Source of the DNA: Lachnospiraceae bacterium UBA1766
GTDB taxonomy: Bacteria > Bacillota > Clostridia > Lachnospirales > Lachnospiraceae
Assembly (NCBI GenBank): GCA_002314715.1
Contig: DCGY01000041.1
Span: 1 to 48,339 of the forward strand
Direction: 5' to 3'
DNA: 48,339 bases
Under the pieces are notes generated by a model. It ran no database searches, was not told the origin of the DNA, and saw only the letters and a program-made list of their open reading frames with translations. Positions 8,079 through 16,645 of the stretch are shown here, piece after piece (within the stretch, counting starts at the first letter, position 1; every line of letters begins with the position of its first letter). Position numbers and translations under genes: made by a program.

Positions 8079-9113
8079 ATGAAGAAAAAACGTTGGTTAA
8101 CCATTGTGCTGACCGCCATCCTCATTCTCGGCAGTCTGTTTCTTTTGCAGAAGCTTTTGATGCCGAAATATGTGGCCGATGTGGTGGAAGGCGCTTTTAT
8201 CGCAGAATATTATCAGGAAGAAAAGAATCATGATGTGGTCTTTATCGGAGACTGTGAGGTCTATGAGAACTTTTCTCCCATTACCCTGTGGCAGGAATAC
8301 GGTATAAACAGTTACATTCGAGGCAGCGCACAGCAGCTCATCTGGCAGTCCTATTATCTGCTGGAGGACACCCTGCGCTATGAAACCCCTCAGGTGGTAG
8401 TGTTCAATGTCCTGTCCATGAAATACAATGAGCCCCAAAAGGAAGCCTATAATCGTATGTCCATTGAAGGAATGAAGTGGTCTATGTCCAAGGTGAAATC
8501 CATTCAGGCTTCCATGACCTCCCGGGAAAATTTCCTGGATTACGTCTTTCCGATTCTTCGCTATCATTCCAGATGGAGTCAGTTGACGGAAGATGACTTG
8601 AAGTATATGTTCCAAACCAAGCAGGTGTCCCACAACGGATATTATATGCGTGTGGATGTGAAGGCGGCCGGAGAGATTCCGGAAGGAAAGCCTTTGGCGG
8701 ATTATCAATTTGGTGAGAATGCCTATACCTATTTGGATAAAATGACTGCACTTTGTAAAGAGAAGGGCATTCAACTGATTCTCATTAAGGCACCCAGTCT
8801 GTATCCCTACTGGTATGATGAGTGGGAAGCGCAGATTGAGCAGTATGCAGAGGACAATGATTTGCTGTATATCAATTACCTGGAGCTTGTGGATGAAGTG
8901 GGAATTGATTTTACCCAGGATACCTATGATGCAGGTCTTCATATGAATTTGTCCGGTGCGGAGAAGCTAAGCCATTCCTTCGGCCAAATTCTTTCGGAGG
9001 AAGTTCAGGTTCCCAATCGAAGCGGGGAAGCGCATCTGCAGGAAATCTGGAAAGAAAAAATTGCGGCCTACGAAGCAGAGAAGCAGGAACAGTTCACAAA
9101 ATATTCAAAATAA
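8079..9113 (+). CDS. DltD/AlgJ-like SGNH-fold protein with Cys in the nucleophile motif
   Basis: A 344-aa protein with one N-terminal membrane segment (about residues 5-24) and an extracytoplasmic SGNH/GDSL-like domain. The first block reads FIGDCEVYENFSP, so the usual nucleophile Ser is Cys59. The C-terminal block is DAGLHMNLSGAEKL (Asp284, His288), matching the Asp-His block of DltD-like proteins. Such proteins accompany MBOAT transferases and finish transfer to the polymer or proofread the carrier. The C-terminal 30 residues are a charged helix. The gene begins 15 nt after the MBOAT gene. The Cys could preserve nucleophilic catalysis through a thioester or indicate a non-hydrolytic role; the family assignment is firmer than the mechanism. 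Confidence 0.85.
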   Translation: MKKKRWLTIVLTAILILGSLFLLQKLLMPKYVADVVEGAFIAEYYQEEKNHDVVFIGDCEVYENFSPITLWQEYGINSYIRGSAQQLIWQSYYLLEDTLRYETPQVVVFNVLSMKYNEPQKEAYNRMSIEGMKWSMSKVKSIQASMTSRENFLDYVFPILRYHSRWSQLTEDDLKYMFQTKQVSHNGYYMRVDVKAAGEIPEGKPLADYQFGENAYTYLDKMTALCKEKGIQLILIKAPSLYPYWYDEWEAQIEQYAEDNDLLYINYLELVDEVGIDFTQDTYDAGLHMNLSGAEKLSHSFGQILSEEVQVPNRSGEAHLQEIWKEKIAAYEAEKQEQFTKYSK

Positions 9114-9153
9114 CGTGATAAGATACACGAATGAAACAGAAAAGAGTAAAGTT

Positions 9154-9708
9154 ATGAAAAAGAAAATGTTAGGTATGTTATTGATAGTCGGCCTTCTTTG
9201 TGTAGCCGGCTGTGGCAGTGATGCAAAGGGATCCGATGCAGTGAATGTACAGGGTAGTTCTGTGGTAGCCGATCAGAACGATACACAGAAGGAAGCACAG
9301 GCGGACGGCTATGTATTTGTATACAAGAAAACCACCATCACAGTAAATGGGGATATGGCTCCTGTTGCCGAAGCTTTGGGAGAGCCGACCTCTTATTTTG
9401 AGGCAGCAAGCTGTGCCTTTGACGGTTTGGATAAGATTTATACCTATGGCCCCATTGTAGTGGAAACCTATCCGGAAGGAAATAAGGATCTGGTTTCTGC
9501 CATTATTGTAAAGGATGATTCCGTTACGACTCCCGAGAAGGTTACCATCGGTTCCTCCAAGCAGGAAATGCTGGATGCCTACGGAAAGGACTACACCGAA
9601 GAGGCAGGTATGTTTGTTTACAAAAAGGGTTCCATGAAGCTGCAGTTTATCGTAAAGGATGATGTGGTTACTTCCATTCAGTATTCCTCTACGGCGGTTT
9701 TTGAATAA
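9154..9708 (+). CDS. putative lipoprotein of the surface operon
   Basis: A 184-aa secreted lipoprotein. The signal peptide MKKKMLGMLLIVGLLCVAGC ends in a lipobox with the acylated Cys at about residue 20. A short Asp/Gln-rich linker leads to a domain of about 130 residues with two similar halves: ...ITVNGDMAPVAEALGEPTSYFEAASCAFDG and ...VTIGSSKQEMLDAYGKDY. This resembles the repeat fold seen in BLIP-like or SmpA-like small lipoproteins, but that is only an impression. I chose the ATG at 9154 because earlier in-frame TTG starts overlap the upstream gene and would place the signal peptide internally. It lies 40 nt after the SGNH gene with no terminator between, so it is probably co-transcribed. 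Function unknown. Confidence 0.75.
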   Translation: MKKKMLGMLLIVGLLCVAGCGSDAKGSDAVNVQGSSVVADQNDTQKEAQADGYVFVYKKTTITVNGDMAPVAEALGEPTSYFEAASCAFDGLDKIYTYGPIVVETYPEGNKDLVSAIIVKDDSVTTPEKVTIGSSKQEMLDAYGKDYTEEAGMFVYKKGSMKLQFIVKDDVVTSIQYSSTAVFE

Positions 9709-9735
9709 GGAATCCCGAGATTGGAGGGATTTTGT

Positions 9736-10143
9736 ATGAAACGCTTATTATTTTTCCTGGTGGGAATTATTGCCAAGATTCACAATAAGATTCTCAGCAT
9801 TAACGATGCGTACGAATACAATTTTTCCGATAAGGATTTACATTTTCTGGTTATCGGCCTGTTGGGCATGGCCATGATTTTTGTGGTATATCCTGTGTTT
9901 AAATATCTGGCGAAAAAGGGTCACATTATGACCATCAGCTGGATTTATGTATTTACTCTGATTATTGTGATTACCTTCGCAATTGAAATCGGACAGAAAA
10001 TCAGCGGAACCGGAAACATGGAATTCGCCGATGTTATGTACGGCGTGGTTGGATTTCTGGCTATGTTTGTGGCCTTTGCTTTTTGCCGAGGGATTTATCA
10101 TCTGATTCGGAATTGGATCAGCCGGCAAAATCGGGACAAATAA
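9736..10143 (+). CDS. VanZ-like membrane protein
   Basis: A 135-aa integral membrane protein with four hydrophobic segments. Two VanZ-family blocks are visible: DKDLHFLVIGLLGM at about residue 34, and the segment FAIEIGQKI...FADVMYGVVGFL at about 80-110, corresponding to the family's ExxQ...RxxDxxxNxxG pattern. The ATG at 9736 follows GGAGGG at about 8 nt. It is the last gene of the surface operon; the next gene has its own promoter. VanZ relatives have been tied to glycopeptide tolerance and envelope functions, without a known biochemical activity. Confidence 0.8.
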   Translation: MKRLLFFLVGIIAKIHNKILSINDAYEYNFSDKDLHFLVIGLLGMAMIFVVYPVFKYLAKKGHIMTISWIYVFTLIIVITFAIEIGQKISGTGNMEFADVMYGVVGFLAMFVAFAFCRGIYHLIRNWISRQNRDK

Positions 10144-10161
10144 TCGGAGACAGTGTATCAT

Positions 10162-10190
10162 TTGACAAGTGAGCAAATTCCGTACATAAT
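10162..10190 (+). promoter_or_regulatory. sigma-A type promoter
   Basis: Consensus TTGACA (10162-10167), a 17-nt spacer and CATAAT (10185-10190); predicted start near 10197. This argues that the in-frame ATG at 10196 is not the start of the next gene. The leader then contains a small GCCCC/GGGGC hairpin at 10201-10222. Confidence 0.85.
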
Positions 10191-10252
10191 AGAACATGAG
10201 GCCCCTGCAAAGCTTTCGGGGCATGAAAAAAAGAAGAAATGTGAGAGAGAAA

Positions 10253-11332
10253 ATGGCAGAGAATAAAGTGATTAAATTTCACCTTCCCGGACTTAGTTTT
10301 AATTTCCCCATCAATATGCTTTTTGTAGATTTGCTGAAGAAAAAACCGGAGCTTTTCCGTGATGGAATACAGGTTGCATCTTTCTTTGGTGAGTTCCCCA
10401 CCTCCCTTTGGAACGGCGGACGTTTCAGCTATGGTGTACAGTGCCCCAAGGAAATGGTAAAGCACACGGTGGAGACCATCAACGGACTGGGTATTCCGGT
10501 ACGTTATACCTTTACCAATCCGATTATTTATGAAGAGGATTTGGCGGACGATTATTGTAACTACTGTATGCAGGTAGGAGATAACGGCATGAATGAAGTT
10601 ATGATTTTATCTCCGATTTTGGAAAAGTATATTCGTGAGAAATACCCCAGCTACAAGCACAACAGCTCTACCTGTAAGGAAATCAAGGATATTGAGAAAT
10701 TTAAGGCAGAGATGAACGGTGAGTATGCTCTGGTGGTATTGGATCAGAACCTGAATCATGATACGGATTTCCTGAATCAGATTGAGGACAAGAGTCGAGT
10801 GGAGATTTTGGTAAACTCCTGCTGCGGTCCCAACTGTACCAGAAGAGCGGAGCATTATGAGGTCATTTCCGCACAGCAGAGAGTGGTTATGGCGAACCGT
10901 GAGCTGGCTTCGGGAGTAAAGCCGGAAACCGTATGGGAGAAGCTGCCGGAATATGTAAAGAAGAGACTTCCCGGAGATGCAAAGGAAGGAAAGCTTCCCA
11001 TGTCGCCCCAGGGTTTCCCGGTATTCCCGCTTCCGGAATGGAATTGTTCTTATGGAGATTTCAACACACCATTTACCGTACAGGGCAATATAAATTATAT
11101 CCCCGCAGAGGAGTTGTGGAATACTTACGTACCCATGGGATTTTGCAACTTTAAGCTGGAAGGCAGAACCGGTAATGTATTCTCTATCGTAGAAAACTAT
11201 GTAAATTATATGTGTAAACCGGAGCATAAGGATGAAGTTCGTTATACCTTGCTGACTCAGTTAAAAGGCCAGGGTATTATCGGTGTAAACAGAACCTGGT
11301 GGAGAAGACCCCAGGCACCTTCAAGAAAATAA
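10253..11332 (+). CDS. U32/UbiV-like TIM-barrel protein with a cysteine cluster
   Basis: A 359-aa soluble protein. Two segments match the U32 peptidase / UbiV / RlhA superfamily: the beta-strand-Cys motif LVNSCCGPNCTRRAEHY at about residues 187-203, and GFCNFKLEGRTGNVFSIVENYVNYM at about 300-325, equivalent to the family's sfKIEGR block. Cysteines in these segments, plus the pair in YCNYC at about 104-107, could hold an Fe-S cluster as in UbiU/UbiV. The family includes RNA or small-molecule hydroxylases as well as putative peptidases, so the reaction cannot be named. I chose the ATG at 10253 because GAGAGAG lies upstream and because the upstream ATGs lie at or close to the predicted transcription start. 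Confidence 0.65.
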   Translation: MAENKVIKFHLPGLSFNFPINMLFVDLLKKKPELFRDGIQVASFFGEFPTSLWNGGRFSYGVQCPKEMVKHTVETINGLGIPVRYTFTNPIIYEEDLADDYCNYCMQVGDNGMNEVMILSPILEKYIREKYPSYKHNSSTCKEIKDIEKFKAEMNGEYALVVLDQNLNHDTDFLNQIEDKSRVEILVNSCCGPNCTRRAEHYEVISAQQRVVMANRELASGVKPETVWEKLPEYVKKRLPGDAKEGKLPMSPQGFPVFPLPEWNCSYGDFNTPFTVQGNINYIPAEELWNTYVPMGFCNFKLEGRTGNVFSIVENYVNYMCKPEHKDEVRYTLLTQLKGQGIIGVNRTWWRRPQAPSRK

Positions 11333-11350
11333 CTTTTGAAAAAACATCAA

Positions 11351-11399
11351 ACGACCAATTCTACGAGGAAGCAATTCTTTTGGGAATTGGTCGTCTTTG
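11351..11399 (+). terminator. probable terminator hairpin
   Basis: An 11-bp perfect inverted repeat (ACGACCAATTC at 11351-11361 and GAATTGGTCGT at 11384-11394) with a 22-nt loop is followed by a short T-rich run (CTTTGT). The long loop and weak T tract make it a moderate rather than strong terminator for the U32-like gene. Confidence 0.6.
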
Positions 11400-11433
11400 T
11401 ATGGCAGAGAGCATTTGAGAGTATGGAAGCGAT

Positions 11434-11462
11434 TTGCGAAAAAATCAATTATTTCAGATAAT
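11434..11462 (+). promoter_or_regulatory. sigma-A type promoter of the esterase-GH31 operon
   Basis: TTGCGA (11434-11439), a 17-nt spacer and GATAAT (11457-11462), with a predicted start near 11469, 64 nt before the esterase start codon. Confidence 0.65.
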
Positions 11463-11532
11463 ATATCATTGGAAAGAGCACGTTTATAAGATAGTATGTA
11501 TTCCATACAAAGCACGTATGAGGAGGATATTT

Positions 11533-12612
11533 ATGAGAAGAAAACAGGTGATTGCTGCCGGATTGATTCTATCCGTCGGTTTGCTTTTGGGAGGCTGTCA
11601 AAAGCAGAGCGTTGAGATGACGGAAAGCCCTTCTGTCGACACAGTGGAAAGCAGTGTCCCGGAGAGCGAATCAAAGGAAGAGACGATAAAAGAGAGCAGT
11701 ACAGAGGAAGAAAGCAATACAGAACAGACCGCGCAAAATTCTACAGAGGCTTCGTCTGTTGAAGAAAGTACGGAAACATCGCAACAACAAGGAGAACAGG
11801 AAATGGTAAACGGATACGAAATTAAAATCAAGTGCCCTGCAGATTATTTGACCAAACAAAGCGGAGTGAAATATGGGGAATTAAAGAGCATCACCTATTA
11901 TTCCACCACCTGCGAAAAGGACAGAAAGGCCAACGTTCTGCTTCCGGCAGGATATACGGAAGAAAAGCAGTATCCGGTCATTTATCTGTTACATGGAATT
12001 TTTGGAGATGAAAATACCATGGTTGGCGGTACGGTGAATACCATCGGCAACATGATGGCTGAGGGCATTACCAGGGAAGCGATTGTGGTATATCCCTACA
12101 TGTATGCCAGCAAGACCAAGGACGCCTGTACGGCCATTGATGTGGAAAACACCCTTGCTTATGATAACTTTATCAATGATTTGGTTACTGACTTAATGCC
12201 TTATATGGCAGCAAATTATTCTGTGCTGGAGGGCAAAGAAAATACGGCAATCATGGGCTTTTCCATGGGTGCCAGAGAGTCCCTGGCCATTGGATTGCAA
12301 AGACCGGATTTGTTTGGATATGTGGGCGCGGTAGCACCTGCTCCCGGACTGGTACCAGGTAAGGACTGGGCCATGGAACATCCCGGACAGTTCCGGGAAG
12401 AGGAAGTGAAGTATGAGGACGAAACTCCCTATATGATTTTCCTTTGTACCGGAGACAGTGATAAGACCGTAGGCCGTTTCCCTTATACCTATCATGATTT
12501 GTATGAGAAAAACGGTATTGAGCATACCTTCTGGGAAATCCCCGGTTCCGACCACGGAGATCCGGCGATTTCCAGCCTGGTATATAATTTCCTGCGCTAT
12601 ATTTTTCAGTAA
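11533..12612 (+). CDS. lipoprotein esterase, esterase D / CE1-like alpha/beta hydrolase
   Basis: A 359-aa surface lipoprotein. The signal peptide ends in LLLGGC (lipid-modified Cys at about residue 19). A low-complexity Ser/Thr/Glu linker follows (about 25-90), then an alpha/beta-hydrolase domain. The domain has the oxyanion segment YLLHGIFGDE, the nucleophile elbow GFSMGA and the catalytic His in GSDHGDPA near the C-terminus. This matches the esterase D / carbohydrate esterase 1 group, which cleaves acetyl or feruloyl esters from glycans. AGGAGG precedes the ATG at 11533 at 6 nt; upstream in-frame starts lack this. It is 38 nt before a GH31 glycosidase, so a joint role in degrading a decorated plant or host glycan is likely. 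Confidence 0.82.
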   Translation: MRRKQVIAAGLILSVGLLLGGCQKQSVEMTESPSVDTVESSVPESESKEETIKESSTEEESNTEQTAQNSTEASSVEESTETSQQQGEQEMVNGYEIKIKCPADYLTKQSGVKYGELKSITYYSTTCEKDRKANVLLPAGYTEEKQYPVIYLLHGIFGDENTMVGGTVNTIGNMMAEGITREAIVVYPYMYASKTKDACTAIDVENTLAYDNFINDLVTDLMPYMAANYSVLEGKENTAIMGFSMGARESLAIGLQRPDLFGYVGAVAPAPGLVPGKDWAMEHPGQFREEEVKYEDETPYMIFLCTGDSDKTVGRFPYTYHDLYEKNGIEHTFWEIPGSDHGDPAISSLVYNFLRYIFQ

Positions 12613-12650
12613 GAAATTGTTAATTATCGAAAACCAGGGGGAGAAAACAG

Positions 12651-15038
12651 ATGCTGGGTGTATATCAGAAAATCAGTGAGAAAATAGAACAGGCAGAACG
12701 AAAAGAAAATATGCTGTTTTTTGGTTCAAAGGCATTTTCCTATCGTATTATGCCTGTAAACTCCGGGGTACTTCGAATAACGGTTACAAAGGGGAAGGAT
12801 TTCTCGGCTGTTCCAAAGCCGGGAGTCCTTCCTTTTGACGTTTATAAGGAGTGGGAGCTGGAGGAAAATGAAGAATTTTTGTGGGTAAAAACCAAGGACT
12901 TAGTCCTCCGGATCCAGAAAGAAACAGGCTCCTTTACCTATCTGAATACAGAAGGGGAGATTCTATTAAAGGAGCGGGACAGATGCAGTAAAGAACTGGA
13001 AGAGTTTACAGCTTATCGCCTGGTAGAAGGTGGAGCGGTAGAGAAGGAAATCGTGGAAACCGCTGACGGCAGGAAGGAAATTATTCGAAGCGCGGATAAG
13101 GAGGAAGCGGGCAAACTGTTTCATACCAGAGTGCATTATCAGTGGCAGGAAGGGGAGGAACTGCTTGGACTTGGTCAGCAGGAGGAAGGGAAGCTTTCCC
13201 TTCGCGGCCGCACGGTTTATGTACATCAGGCCAACCGCAAAATAGCCATTCCGTTTTTGGTATCCGGTCGGGGATACGGGTTGTTGACGGATACCTACAG
13301 CCCCATGATTTTTCGGGACGACAGCTTCGGAAGTTATCTCTACACAGAGGCAGATATGGAGTTGGACTATTATTTCCTGTATGGACAAACCATGCCGGAG
13401 TGTATTCGTCTCTACCGTGAATTGACCGGGGCGGCAGAACTTCTTCCCAAGTGGGCCTATGGATATGTACAGTCTCAGGAGCGTTATGAAACGGCCCGGG
13501 AATTACTGGATACGGTTTCGGAGTATCGAAAAAGAGGTCTGGGACTGGACGGAATCGTTTTAGACTGGTGCTCCTGGGAGGATGGCATGTGGGGACAAAA
13601 ATCCCTGGATCCCAAGCGGTTTGAAAATCCCAAGGAATGGATGGAAAGCCTGCATAAACAGGGCGTTCGTTTTATGCTTTCCATCTGGCCCAACATGGAC
13701 CCTCACTGCAAGGACTATAAGGAATTTGAGGAGAAGGGCTTACTGCTTCCCGGCAGCAATATTTACAATCCTTTTGAGAAGGCGGGAAGAGAACTGTATT
13801 GGCAGCAGGTGGAGAAAAATCTGTTTTGCCACGGAATCGATGCCTGGTGGTGCGATAACAGCGAACCCTATACACCGGAATGGAATCACATGGTTCGGCA
13901 GGAGCCGGACACCATGTATCATGAATATGTAAAAGAAACCCAAAATCACATGGATGCCTGGAGAACCAACAGCTTTGCCTTCTATCATGCCCAGAGCCTT
14001 TATGAGGGACAGCGAAGCGTGAGCGAAGAGAAACGTGTCTTTAATCTCACCAGAAGCGCTTATACGGGACAACAGCGATTTGGTACGGTATTGTGGTCCG
14101 GAGATATTTCCGCATCCTGGGATACCTTTCGAAAGCAGATTGCGGAGGGCTTATCCTTTAGCGCCAGCGGTATGCCCTATTGGACGGCGGATACGGGTGC
14201 ATTCTTTGTGCGTACGGGAGAACAGTGGTACTGGAACGGAGATTATCCCAAGGCGGATTTGGATTTGGGCTATCAGGAGCTTTATGTGCGCTGGTATCAG
14301 TGGTGCTGCTTCTTGCCTTTATTCCGCTGTCACGGTACGGATTGCAGACGGGAGCTTTATCAGTACGGTAAGGAAGTTCCGGCCTTTTATGAAGCGCTGA
14401 AAGCAACCAATGCCTTGCGATACCGCCTGCTGCCGTTTTTGTATTCGGTGGCCTACAAGGTATGGAAGGAGGGCGCTTCTTTCATGGAGCCCTTAGCATT
14501 TCGATTCCCGGAGGATGAAAAAGCAGTTAAGATTTGGAATCAATATTTGTTTGGAGAACAGCTTCTGGTATGTCCGGTGACGACTCCCATGTATTATGAC
14601 AAGGATTCCAAGGTGCTTAACGGGGTTCAGAAAACGCAAAGGGTATATTTGCCTAAGGGAACCGATTGGTATGATTTTTGGACCGACAAGTCCTATGCAG
14701 GGGGACAGGAAGTGGAAGCGAACGCGGATATTTCCAAGCCGATACTGTTTGTAAAAGCAGGAACGATTTTGCCCCTGGCGGAATTTGAAGAACCTACATC
14801 GGCCTACAAACAGGTTCGTATCAGCGTATATCCCGGACAGGATGCAGTCTTTGACTATTATGAGGACGCGGGAGACGGATACGGCTACCAGCGGGGAGAG
14901 TATACACTTCGCCGACTGACCTGGGAGGAAAAAGCCGGGAAATTCGCAGAAACCGTTCTTGTGGACGGAGGAAGCCTTGAAACGAGAATGAACCTGCAAA
15001 AAGTCGTAAATATTGCTATGCAAAAGCCGGTAAAATAG
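12651..15038 (+). CDS. glycoside hydrolase family 31 (alpha-xylosidase/alpha-glucosidase type)
   Basis: A 795-aa cytoplasmic enzyme (no signal peptide) of GH31. An N-terminal beta-sandwich (about 1-240) precedes a TIM barrel. The nucleophile is Asp402 in WWCDNSEP; GH31 typically has WW(L/N)DxxEP. The acid/base is Asp485 in WSGDISASW. Other family blocks are LDWCSWEDG and FRCHGTD. The C-terminal beta domains include FDYYEDAGDGYGY. The WSGDISASW and FxPxFRxHG pattern fits alpha-xylosidase or alpha-glucosidase members; the exact linkage cannot be told from sequence alone. GGGGAG lies 8 nt before the ATG. It is co-transcribed with the preceding lipoprotein esterase. Confidence 0.93.
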   Translation: MLGVYQKISEKIEQAERKENMLFFGSKAFSYRIMPVNSGVLRITVTKGKDFSAVPKPGVLPFDVYKEWELEENEEFLWVKTKDLVLRIQKETGSFTYLNTEGEILLKERDRCSKELEEFTAYRLVEGGAVEKEIVETADGRKEIIRSADKEEAGKLFHTRVHYQWQEGEELLGLGQQEEGKLSLRGRTVYVHQANRKIAIPFLVSGRGYGLLTDTYSPMIFRDDSFGSYLYTEADMELDYYFLYGQTMPECIRLYRELTGAAELLPKWAYGYVQSQERYETARELLDTVSEYRKRGLGLDGIVLDWCSWEDGMWGQKSLDPKRFENPKEWMESLHKQGVRFMLSIWPNMDPHCKDYKEFEEKGLLLPGSNIYNPFEKAGRELYWQQVEKNLFCHGIDAWWCDNSEPYTPEWNHMVRQEPDTMYHEYVKETQNHMDAWRTNSFAFYHAQSLYEGQRSVSEEKRVFNLTRSAYTGQQRFGTVLWSGDISASWDTFRKQIAEGLSFSASGMPYWTADTGAFFVRTGEQWYWNGDYPKADLDLGYQELYVRWYQWCCFLPLFRCHGTDCRRELYQYGKEVPAFYEALKATNALRYRLLPFLYSVAYKVWKEGASFMEPLAFRFPEDEKAVKIWNQYLFGEQLLVCPVTTPMYYDKDSKVLNGVQKTQRVYLPKGTDWYDFWTDKSYAGGQEVEANADISKPILFVKAGTILPLAEFEEPTSAYKQVRISVYPGQDAVFDYYEDAGDGYGYQRGEYTLRRLTWEEKAGKFAETVLVDGGSLETRMNLQKVVNIAMQKPVK

Positions 15039-15106
15039 GGTATACTAGATATTGTTTTTGTTAGGGCAACGGAATGGAAATAAGAGGATTCGTGTGAGGG
15101 ATTTTT

Positions 15107-16645
15107 ATGAGAGGATTAGAGCATTCCAGCAAAAATCAGATTCGACATAAGGTTTTTACCGAGGTGGCAAGGCTTGCTTTTGACGGAGGCGATTTTTCCA
15201 GAATCGAACAGCTTCCCTATAAGCTGGTGCCCGGCGAAATCAGTAGCTATTATGATAATATTTTCCTGGAAAGAGCGGTTATCGGAGAGAGATTGCGTAC
15301 GACGATCGGACTACCGGTTCGTCCGCTTTCCCAGCATGCACCTTTATCTGAGGGAATCGAGGAAAGTGCCATTGAAGAGAAATATTATGAACCACCGTTG
15401 ATCAATATTATTAAATTTGCCTGTCACGCCTGCCCGGAGAAGCGCACCATGGTAACCAACGGCTGTCAGGGCTGTCTGGAGCATCCCTGTACGGAGGTGT
15501 GTCCGGTGGGTGCTACGAAGATTGTTAACGGCTTATCCACCATTGACCCCGAGAAATGTATTAATTGCGGAAAATGTATGGAGGCCTGTCCCTATCATGC
15601 CATCATCCGTCAGGAACGTCCCTGTGCCAAGGCTTGTGGACTCAATGCGATCAAGTCGGATGAATACGGCAGAGCAGACATTGATTACAATATCTGTGTC
15701 TCCTGCGGTATGTGTCTGGTGAGCTGTCCCTTTGGAGCGATCGTGGATAAGAGCCAGATTTTTCAGGTGGCGTTGGCATTAAAGAGTGATACCCCGGTAT
15801 ATGCTGCCGTAGCCCCTTCCTTTATCAGTCAGTTCGGCGAAAAAGGAGACGAGGAGCATCTGAGAGCGGCTCTAAAGGCAGTGGGCTTCCAAAATATGTA
15901 CGAGGTAGCCATTGGGGCAGATCTTTGTGCAATACAGGAAGCGGAGGACTTTTTGGAGGAAGTACCGGAAAAACTTCCCTTTATGGGAACCTCCTGTTGT
16001 CCGGCCTGGTCCAAGATGGCGAAGAGTCAGTTCCCGGAATATGCCAACTGTATTTCCATGGCATTGACCCCCATGGTATTGACGGCCCGTATGATTAAGA
16101 AGGCCCATCCGGAAGGAAAGATTGTGTTTATCGGTCCCTGTGCGGCAAAGAAGCTGGAGGCAAGCCGCAGATCGGTTCGAAGTGAAGTGGATTTCGTTCT
16201 CACCTTTGAGGAGATGTACGGTATCTTCGAAGCCAAGGGAATCGATGTAAATACGATTGTGCCTGAGAACCGAAGAGATTACACCAGTGCGGACGGCAAA
16301 GGATTTGCGGGAGCCGGTGGTGTGGCCAAGGCGGTTGTAAATGTGATTAAGCAAAAAGACCCCGATCGTGAAGTGAAGGTAGTTTGTGCAGAGGGTCTGG
16401 CAGATTGTAAGAAGATGATGCTTTTGGCAAAAGCAGGGAAATACAACGGATATCTGTTGGAGGGTATGGCCTGTCCGGGAGGATGTCTGGGAGGTGCCGG
16501 TGTAGTCAGTGATGCAAAGAAGTCCGGACTGGCACTCCAAAAAGAAATGGAAAAATCTGTATTAAAAAATTGTTCCGAGACCGGATATGCGGCATACTTG
16601 GAAGTGATTGCGGAGGATCGAAAGAGTAATGAAAATAACCACTAA
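15107..16645 (+). CDS. monomeric [FeFe] hydrogenase, probably group B
   Basis: A 512-aa iron-only hydrogenase. N-terminal ferredoxin-like cysteine clusters occupy about residues 105-215 (CHACPEKR, CQGCLEHPC, CINCGKCMEACP, CVSCGMCLVSCP). The H-cluster domain shows the three signatures: TSCCPAW (Cys297-298), FIGPCAAKKLEA (Cys345) and EGMACPGGCLGGAG (Cys456, Cys460). It catalyses reversible H2 formation with ferredoxin, the usual electron sink for the fermentation implied by the etf genes. The extended N-terminus and domain order fit the clostridial group B type; that grouping is inferred. GAGGG lies 6 nt before the ATG. No maturase genes (hydE/F/G) are in the window. The 3' end overlaps the next gene by 17 nt. 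Confidence 0.93.
   Translation: MRGLEHSSKNQIRHKVFTEVARLAFDGGDFSRIEQLPYKLVPGEISSYYDNIFLERAVIGERLRTTIGLPVRPLSQHAPLSEGIEESAIEEKYYEPPLINIIKFACHACPEKRTMVTNGCQGCLEHPCTEVCPVGATKIVNGLSTIDPEKCINCGKCMEACPYHAIIRQERPCAKACGLNAIKSDEYGRADIDYNICVSCGMCLVSCPFGAIVDKSQIFQVALALKSDTPVYAAVAPSFISQFGEKGDEEHLRAALKAVGFQNMYEVAIGADLCAIQEAEDFLEEVPEKLPFMGTSCCPAWSKMAKSQFPEYANCISMALTPMVLTARMIKKAHPEGKIVFIGPCAAKKLEASRRSVRSEVDFVLTFEEMYGIFEAKGIDVNTIVPENRRDYTSADGKGFAGAGGVAKAVVNVIKQKDPDREVKVVCAEGLADCKKMMLLAKAGKYNGYLLEGMACPGGCLGGAGVVSDAKKSGLALQKEMEKSVLKNCSETGYAAYLEVIAEDRKSNENNH

Noticed and set aside
10201..10222. Terminator after the VanZ-like gene
   Set aside because: The short GCCCC/GGGGC hairpin is followed by A residues, not T, and lies downstream of the next promoter.
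15038..15060. Promoter before the hydrogenase gene (TATACT at 15041)
   Set aside because: No -35 at a usable distance and no extended -10; too weak to list.
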